A stretch of DNA of 12,092 bases. Source: Proteobacteria bacterium UBA2383 (GTDB taxonomy: Bacteria > Pseudomonadota > Gammaproteobacteria > Competibacterales > Competibacteraceae). The notes under the pieces were generated by a model. That model ran no database searches, was not told the DNA's origin, and was given only the letters and a program-made list of their open reading frames with translations. The DNA is taken from contig DDST01000193.1 of the NCBI GenBank assembly GCA_002343485.1, positions 7,778 to 19,869 of the forward strand, in the 5' to 3' direction. This document shows positions 7,154-12,092 of this stretch, piece by piece; the stretch's first letter is position 1; every line of letters begins with the position of its first letter. Position numbers and translations under genes: made by a program.

Positions 7154-8527
7154 CTTGGAAAACCGCTGCTGTTTCTGTGCCCGCAAATAACGGTCGAATA
7201 CCATGCAAATGTTGCGGATCAGCAGCCGGCCCGGCGGTAAGACGCGAATTCCCGTCCCGGACAGCGTCAGCAAACCATCTGTTTGCATATCGGCCAGCTC
7301 TGCCAGTTCCACCGCGAAGTAGTGACTGAAAACAAGGCCATACTGGCGTTCGAAAACGGCAAACTCCAGCTCAAAGCAGCAAATTAGTGCTGTGATCACC
7401 GCGCGCCGCAGCCGGTCATCAGCATCCAGGCGTATCCCTCGGAACACTGCCAGTTGGCCCTCGTCAATTCGCGTGTAATACGCCTCCAGCCCTTTCAGAT
7501 TCTGGCTGTAACTGTCGCCAACCATGCCAATCGAGGTCGCACCGAGGCCAATCAGGTCACAATCAGCGTGGGTGCTATAACCCTGAAAATTACGATACAG
7601 CGTTCCGGCTTGCTGCGCCTGGGCCAGTTCATCCTCTGGTTTCGCGAAGTGGTCCATGCCGATGTAGACATAACCGGCTGCGGTCAGCCGGTCGATGACG
7701 GTTTGCAGAATTTCCAGCTTGACTGCGGGCGATGGCAGGGTGCTGGGGTCGATCTGCCGCTGGGTTTTGAACAGATCCGGCAGATGCGCGTAATTGAAGA
7801 CGGAAATTCGATCCGGGTTCTGAGCAATCATGTCATCGGCTGTGCGCCCGAAACTGGCTACGCTTTGCAACGGCAACCCATACATTAAGTCCACGCTGAT
7901 TGAGTGAAAGCCTTCACGGCGCGCGGCATCCATGACCTTGAGCGTGATCTCGCGGGACTGAAGACGGTTGACCGCCTGCTGCACCTGGGGATCAAAATCC
8001 TGCACCCCCAGACTCAACCGGTTGAACCCTAGTTCACGCAATAAAGCAATCGTGCCATCGTCCGTCTCGCGGGGATCGACCTCAATGGAATACTCGCCAC
8101 GATCATCGTCCAGCAGCTGAAAATATTCACCAGTGACCCGCATCAATTCGCGCATCTCACCGGCACTGATAAAAGTGGGTGTGCCGCCGCCCCAATGCAG
8201 TTGCGTGACGGGCCGGGAGCGGTCAAACAATGCGCCTTGCAGCGCGATTTCCCGGTGGAGATGATCGAGATAAGGCACGGTATGCCGGCGGTTCTTAGTG
8301 ACAATCTTGTTGCAGGCGCAGTAGAAACAGACGGTGTCGCAAAATGGGATGTGAAGATAGAGTGATAACGGCCGGCCACTGGCGTTACTGGCGTGCGCTT
8401 GTTCCCGGTATTCGGCCTCGCCAAAGCCATCGTGGAACTGTACGGCCGTTGGGTAAGAGGTGTAACGGGGACCCGCTTTATCGTACTTGCTGATCAGTAC
8501 CGGGTCGAAAACCAGGGTCGTATCCAT
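7145..8527 (-). CDS. hemN: Oxygen-independent coproporphyrinogen III oxidase (radical SAM)
   Basis: The 460-residue product is HemN, which converts coproporphyrinogen III to protoporphyrinogen IX in haem synthesis without oxygen, using S-adenosylmethionine and a 4Fe-4S cluster in the cytoplasm. The cluster motif is C63-x3-C67-x2-C70, with C72 next to it, in HIPFCDTVCFYCACNK. Other family marks are GPRYTSYPTA (19-28), the glycine motif WGGGTPTF after the cluster, EVDPRE, LGVQDFDPQVQQAVNR, MYGLPLQ and MDHFAKPEDELA. The C-terminal HemN domain is present and the length matches E. coli HemN (457 aa); RYTSYPTA, CAC and MDHFAK separate it from the HemW-like proteins. The start is firm, with a good ribosome site. 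It lies between prmB (11-bp gap) and recD (34-bp gap) on the same strand and is probably cotranscribed with both. I see no obvious FNR box immediately upstream. Confidence 0.97.
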   Translation of the reverse strand: MDTTLVFDPVLISKYDKAGPRYTSYPTAVQFHDGFGEAEYREQAHASNASGRPLSLYLHIPFCDTVCFYCACNKIVTKNRRHTVPYLDHLHREIALQGALFDRSRPVTQLHWGGGTPTFISAGEMRELMRVTGEYFQLLDDDRGEYSIEVDPRETDDGTIALLRELGFNRLSLGVQDFDPQVQQAVNRLQSREITLKVMDAARREGFHSISVDLMYGLPLQSVASFGRTADDMIAQNPDRISVFNYAHLPDLFKTQRQIDPSTLPSPAVKLEILQTVIDRLTAAGYVYIGMDHFAKPEDELAQAQQAGTLYRNFQGYSTHADCDLIGLGATSIGMVGDSYSQNLKGLEAYYTRIDEGQLAVFRGIRLDADDRLRRAVITALICCFELEFAVFERQYGLVFSHYFAVELAELADMQTDGLLTLSGTGIRVLPPGRLLIRNICMVFDRYLRAQKQQRFSKVI

Positions 8528-8533
8528 TAGGCG

Positions 8534-8539
8534 CTCCTT
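8534..8539 (-). promoter_or_regulatory. Ribosome binding site of hemN
   Basis: On the minus strand AAGGAG sits 6 nt before the hemN ATG and its first base overlaps the prmB stop codon (TAA, 8541-8539). It is the strongest Shine-Dalgarno I found in the window, fixes the hemN start, and fits coupled translation of prmB and hemN. Confidence 0.8.
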
Positions 8540-9444
8540 TATAACCGGCGCACTTGCGCGGCATTCAACAAAAACACCCCTTGGCCACCCCGCTCGAACT
8601 CCAGCCAGGTGAATGGCACATCGGGCAAGGTTTCACATAGCGCGTATTGGGCGTTACCGACCTCGACCACCAATAACCCGTCACGCTTCAAGAAATCCGC
8701 AGCCTGATGCAGAATTTCCAGCACCACGTCCAGTCCAGCCACGCCGGCAGCCAAACCCAGGCGCGGTTCATGGTGATATTCGGCCGGCAGGGTATCGAGT
8801 TCCTCCAGCGCCACATAGGGCGGGTTGCTGATGATCAAATCATAGTGGCGGCCCTTGAGTGCTGAGAATAGATCGGATTGAATAACTTGGACCTGATCGT
8901 CCAGACCGTGTTCGGCGACATTGCGTTGCGCTACGGCCATCGCATCGGTGGAGACATCCACCAAATCCACCTGAGCGTCTGGGAACGCATAGGCGCAGGC
9001 GATGCCGAGGCAACCGCTGCCGGTTCCCAAGTCGAGGATGTGTTCCACCTTGCGGCTGTCCGGCAACCAGGGCGCGAACTGCCGTTCGATTAATTCGGCC
9101 AGTGGCGAACGCGGAATCAATACCCGCTCATCGACGTAAAATGGCAGACCCATGAACCAGGCGCGCTGGGTCAGGTACGCGGCGGGTTTGCGTTCCACCA
9201 GACGCCGCTCCAACAGGTGCACTATCGCTTGCTTCTCTGACGAGGTCAGGGATGCCTGCAAGTATTCCGTATGCAAATCAGGGGGCAGGTGCAGCGTGTG
9301 CAATACCAGTGCCGCTGCTTCGTCAAGGGCATTGTCCGTCCCATGACCGAAATGCAGACCGGCTTCGTTCATCCGGCTGGCGCCCCAACGGGTAAAGTCA
9401 CGAAGGGTATGGAGAGAAGAGAGGACATCGTCGTGGGAGGTCAT
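8539..9444 (-). CDS. prmB: Ribosomal protein uL3 glutamine N5-methyltransferase
   Basis: The 301-residue product matches PrmB, which methylates a glutamine of ribosomal protein L3 using S-adenosylmethionine. Visible are GHGTDNALDEA (33-43), PAAYLTQRAWF (87-97), the hinge VLIPRSPLAELI (108-119), the SAM-binding loop LDLGTGSGC (137-145), the acidic strand VDLVDVS (159-165) and the catalytic NPPY (207-210). The PRSP hinge and the C-terminal FTWLEFERGGQGVF point to PrmB, not the release-factor enzyme PrmC, whose hinge usually reads PRPDTE. Length is close to E. coli PrmB (310 aa), and the N-terminus aligns with it, supporting ATG at 9444 although no clear ribosome site precedes it. It is the first gene of the prmB-hemN-recD group and is divergent from psd. 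I do not see aroC or smrB nearby, its usual enterobacterial neighbours. Confidence 0.96.
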   Translation of the reverse strand: MTSHDDVLSSLHTLRDFTRWGASRMNEAGLHFGHGTDNALDEAAALVLHTLHLPPDLHTEYLQASLTSSEKQAIVHLLERRLVERKPAAYLTQRAWFMGLPFYVDERVLIPRSPLAELIERQFAPWLPDSRKVEHILDLGTGSGCLGIACAYAFPDAQVDLVDVSTDAMAVAQRNVAEHGLDDQVQVIQSDLFSALKGRHYDLIISNPPYVALEELDTLPAEYHHEPRLGLAAGVAGLDVVLEILHQAADFLKRDGLLVVEVGNAQYALCETLPDVPFTWLEFERGGQGVFLLNAAQVRRL

Positions 9445-9498
9445 AAGTCGTCACCATGCGGCGCGGTGGAAGATCGGCGGTTAGCGGACGTGAACGAA

Positions 9499-9515
9499 AC
9501 CGGTGAATAACCGGT
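9499..9515. promoter_or_regulatory. Paired ACCGGT palindrome between prmB and psd (possible operator)
   Basis: ACCGGT occurs at 9499-9504 and again at 9510-9515, with 5 bases between. Each copy is itself a palindrome, so the pair has both direct and inverted symmetry, with centres 11 bp apart, about one helical turn. It lies 54 bp upstream of prmB and 67 bp upstream of the chosen psd start, in the only gap where both promoters can lie. A shared operator is an inference; I cannot name a regulator. Confidence 0.35.
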
Positions 9516-9582
9516 AGATTCTATCGTTTCAACAGCCAACCGGATATGCTTGCTTGCTTTGAACCAGCCGAATTTCCTGACC

Positions 9583-10491
9583 ATGTCTAAGCTGAAAACT
9601 TCTCCGATGTCCGCAACCTTGGGCGATCATCTTCGCAATATGCCGCAATACCTGTTGCCGCAGCGGTTATTAACCCGGCTCATCTATTGGGCGGCGCGAA
9701 TACGGACGCCTTGGTTCAAGGACACGCTGATCCGCCTGTTTGTCCGGCATTTCCGGGTGAATCTGTTGGAAGCACTGGAACCGGATCTACACGCTTATCC
9801 TGATTTCAACGCCTTTTTCACCCGGGCGCTCAAACCCGGCGCGCGCCCCTTTGTCCCTAGCGACCGGGTGGTGTGTTGTCCGGTCGATGGTGCGGTCAGC
9901 CAGGCGGGGACAGCAGATGCGGATACCTTGTTGCAAGCCAAGGGGCGCACTTTCTCACTCACCGGATTGCTGGGCGGTGATGCCGAGCGAGCCCAACCGT
10001 TCCAGGGCGGCACATTTGCCACGTTGTATCTGTCACCGCGTGATTACCATCGCATTCACCTGCCGCTGACGGGCCAATTACGGGAGATGGTGCATATCCC
10101 TGGAAAGTTGTACAGCGTTTCGCCGCTCACCACCCGGATGGTCCCAAGGCTGTTCGCCCGTAACGAGCGGGTGGTGACGTTATTCGATACGCCGGCGGGG
10201 CCTATGGCGCTGGTGCTGGTTGGGGCGATCAATGTGGCGTCGATTGAAACCGTGTGGGCGGGAGCAATTACGCCACCGCTGGGAACCACGATCCGCCATT
10301 GGAATTATCCGTTGCAGGGTGACGGCGCGGTGCGGCTGGACAAAGGCGCCGAGATGGGCCGCTTCAACATGGGGTCTACAGTGATTCTGCTATTCGGCCC
10401 CGGCGCGGTGCGTTGGGACCGTGAAATGCAGCCGGACGCGACCGTGCGGATGGGGCAGCGGCTGGGAAAGGCTTTCATCGCGAAGAGATAG
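9583..10491 (+). CDS. psd: Phosphatidylserine decarboxylase proenzyme
   Basis: The 302-residue product (from ATG 9583) matches Psd, the membrane-bound enzyme that decarboxylates phosphatidylserine to phosphatidylethanolamine. The proenzyme cuts itself between Gly and Ser to form a pyruvoyl cofactor; here this is G264-S265 in FNMGSTVILLF, giving a large beta chain and a short alpha chain of 38 residues. The motif reads MGST where the E. coli protein has LGST. The other triad members are visible: D102 in PVDGAVSQ and H156/H159 in YLSPRDYHRIH (H159 aligns with E. coli H147). LFARNERV and SIETVWAGAITPP are further signatures. The start is uncertain: TTG 9550, ATG 9583 and ATG 9607 are in frame, none has a good ribosome site, and 9607 gives the N-terminus closest to E. 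coli Psd. The gene ends 5 bp before the hsdR stop codon on the other strand. Confidence 0.96.
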   Translation: MSKLKTSPMSATLGDHLRNMPQYLLPQRLLTRLIYWAARIRTPWFKDTLIRLFVRHFRVNLLEALEPDLHAYPDFNAFFTRALKPGARPFVPSDRVVCCPVDGAVSQAGTADADTLLQAKGRTFSLTGLLGGDAERAQPFQGGTFATLYLSPRDYHRIHLPLTGQLREMVHIPGKLYSVSPLTTRMVPRLFARNERVVTLFDTPAGPMALVLVGAINVASIETVWAGAITPPLGTTIRHWNYPLQGDGAVRLDKGAEMGRFNMGSTVILLFGPGAVRWDREMQPDATVRMGQRLGKAFIAKR

Positions 10492-10496
10492 GCTTG

Positions 10497-12092
10497 CTAG
10501 GCCGCCCATTTCCGGTGATTGATCGCCAGATCAAGCGTGAGTTCGAAGACGCTGTCCCGCTTCTTGATGAAGAGATCCTTGTCGTAACTCGCGTCGGGAA
10601 GATGACTATCGAGGATCTTGCCGACTTCATCCCGGACGGCCCATCGGGTTTGGCTGTCCTTGAACCAATCTTGCACGAGCACCTTGGGCGATGTTTCGGT
10701 CAGGCGCTTGAGCAAAGCCTTGGCCGCGAGGCGGACTTGCTTCTCTTCCTTCTGGGTCATGGCATCCTTGCAGAGAAGATCGTAGATTTCGAGTTCGTCT
10801 TCGGTGAGACCCTTACGGACGTGACGTTCTTCTTCCTCCTTGAGTGTTTGGGCAAACTTGACCAACTCGGCAAAGTCCGCATCGGCTGAACTGCATCCGG
10901 CGTTGTACGTGTCGATGATTTCTTGCAGGCGTTCCGCAAAGTCGCGACGGGTGCGGTTCTGGCTGAGCATGTCATTGAGCTTCTTTTCGAGAAAGGCGCG
11001 CAGATCGGCGATTTCGATATTCTTGTAGGCCGCCTGCTTGAACTCTTTCTGGAGCTGGTCAAAATCGATCGTGCTCAGATCCCAGTACCGGTTCTGTTGC
11101 CGGATCTTGAAGCTCGCGCTGGATTCCCTGACCTTCGCATAGTCCGCGTCGTTGACGATAAGACTCTCATCGAGCAGTTCGCCAATTTTGCGGATCGTCG
11201 ATTCAATATCCTGCTGTTGGATGAGGCTGTCGACGACGCCCCGGAGATATTGAAAAACGGCCACGGCGCGGACCGCGGGTTGACCAAGAATCTCCGGTTT
11301 ACTGGCTTCATAGAGACCGGTGATGGTGTTTTCGTAGACGCTGAAGGTCTTTCGATACGCATCCTTGGCTAGCAAGGTATTAGCCCAGCTTTCGAAGAGG
11401 CCAATTTTTTGAAAGACGTCGCTGCTTTCAAGCGCCTGGTCAAGGTGAATGCTTTTGGACGCGCAGAAGGCGCGGCCTTGCTCAATGGCCTCGTCGAGAA
11501 GGCGGAAAAGCGCGGCCTTGTCCTTGATGGGCGCATCGTCGGCGTTTTCTCCCCCTTGGCCGTAGTCCTTGAGGGCTTTCTTCAGGCGCCGGAAGACGCC
11601 GTAGTAGTCAACCACTTCGCCGTTTTTCTTCTCGACGCCGCCGACCTTGTGCGCGCACACGCGATTGGCGCGGGCGATGGTCTGCATCAGCGTGTGGTTG
11701 CGCATCGGCTTGTCGAGGTACACCGTCGAGCAGCTTGGCGCATCGAAGCCGGTCAGCCACATGGCGCAGACGAAGACCAGGCGCAGCGGGTCGACGGTGT
11801 CCTTGAAGCGCTCGTCGAGACCGGGCTCCGAGTCGTTCATGCGCCTGCGGTGCGGCTCGATGTCGAGCCCCAGCTTGCGCATCTGCTCGATTTCGTTCTG
11901 CCCCGGCGACACGATCAGCGCCATCTCGGTGCTGGTCAGCACGGCCAGTCGCTGCTTCAGCTCGGCGCGGCGCCGATCGCGCTGCGCCTGCTCGGGGCTC
12001 ATGTCGCTACCGGGCAGATACTTCAGCGCCGCCAGTTCCGATTGCACCCGGGCGGTTTCCACCGCCCAGTGCGCCTGCACCTTGTCGTACAT
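10497..12092 (-). CDS. hsdR: Type I restriction enzyme R subunit, C-terminal part (5' end beyond window)
   Basis: The minus strand is open from the right edge to TAG at 10499-10497, giving 531 residues. The Met at the edge need not be the start; a full HsdR is about 800-1100 residues, so the nuclease domain and first helicase half should lie to the right. HsdR is the ATP-driven translocase and endonuclease that joins HsdM and HsdS to cut DNA lacking the host methylation. Visible are the helicase motif V region WLTGFDAPSCSTVYLDKPM (112-130) and motif VI QTIARANR (137-144), then a long helical C-terminal domain that resembles the DUF3387/EcoEI-type C-terminus, including NRTRRDFAERLQEIIDTYN, ELEIYDLL and the ending AINHRKWAA. 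G+C falls from about 67% (11641-12092) to about 52% (11041-11460) by hand count. hsdM and hsdS are not in the window; hsdR would be the last gene of the operon. Confidence 0.93.
   Translation of the reverse strand: MYDKVQAHWAVETARVQSELAALKYLPGSDMSPEQAQRDRRRAELKQRLAVLTSTEMALIVSPGQNEIEQMRKLGLDIEPHRRRMNDSEPGLDERFKDTVDPLRLVFVCAMWLTGFDAPSCSTVYLDKPMRNHTLMQTIARANRVCAHKVGGVEKKNGEVVDYYGVFRRLKKALKDYGQGGENADDAPIKDKAALFRLLDEAIEQGRAFCASKSIHLDQALESSDVFQKIGLFESWANTLLAKDAYRKTFSVYENTITGLYEASKPEILGQPAVRAVAVFQYLRGVVDSLIQQQDIESTIRKIGELLDESLIVNDADYAKVRESSASFKIRQQNRYWDLSTIDFDQLQKEFKQAAYKNIEIADLRAFLEKKLNDMLSQNRTRRDFAERLQEIIDTYNAGCSSADADFAELVKFAQTLKEEEERHVRKGLTEDELEIYDLLCKDAMTQKEEKQVRLAAKALLKRLTETSPKVLVQDWFKDSQTRWAVRDEVGKILDSHLPDASYDKDLFIKKRDSVFELTLDLAINHRKWAA

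Noticed and set aside
9550..9582. TTG start for psd at 9550
   Set aside because: It has no ribosome site and adds residues not found in the family; the ATGs at 9583 or 9607 fit better.
10494..10889. 131-codon plus-strand open frame after psd
   Set aside because: It is antisense to the conserved HsdR C-terminal domain and resembles no family.

Overview
The window looks like ordinary chromosome from a gammaproteobacterium. HolC, RecD, HemN, PrmB, Psd and an MscK-type channel all match the E. coli versions from end to end, and PrmB and the RecBCD-type RecD are characteristic of this group. The base composition is moderately GC-rich. I cannot name the genus from the sequence alone. An oxygen-independent HemN suggests that haem can be made with little or no oxygen.

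Layout from left to right. Positions 1-1188 (minus strand) hold the N-terminal part of an exported, Trp-rich DUF6600-like protein. Its Gln/Arg/Glu-rich tail is encoded by tandem repeats at the very edge of the window and runs off it. A 473-bp divergent gap (about 1195-1667) has no convincing gene but holds a cluster of small hairpins. On the plus strand follow holC (1668-2090) and, 22 bp later, a large MscK-like mechanosensitive channel gene (2113-5250). On the minus strand, reading right to left, is a tight group: prmB (9444-8539), hemN (8527-7145) and recD (7110-5203). The recD 3' end overlaps the channel gene's 3' end by 48 bp, tail to tail. psd (plus, 9583-10491) is divergent from prmB across a short region with a paired ACCGGT palindrome. 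The right end (10497-12092, minus) is the C-terminal part of a type I restriction HsdR subunit, which stops only 5 bp from the psd stop codon.

How the genes relate. Most are unlinked housekeeping functions: replication clamp-loader accessory (holC), osmotic safety valve (mscK), recombination and DNA-end processing (recD), haem synthesis (hemN), ribosomal protein methylation (prmB) and phosphatidylethanolamine synthesis (psd). prmB-hemN-recD is probably one transcription unit, judged from gaps of 11 and 34 bp. recD is separated from recB and recC, which are not in the window. The accessory part is the right end, where a restriction system abuts psd and shows an internal composition step. The left-end repeat protein is the other variable part. 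I see no convincing new multi-gene system; the points worth checking are the repeat tail, the psd/hsdR junction, the intergenic hairpins and the prmB/psd palindrome.
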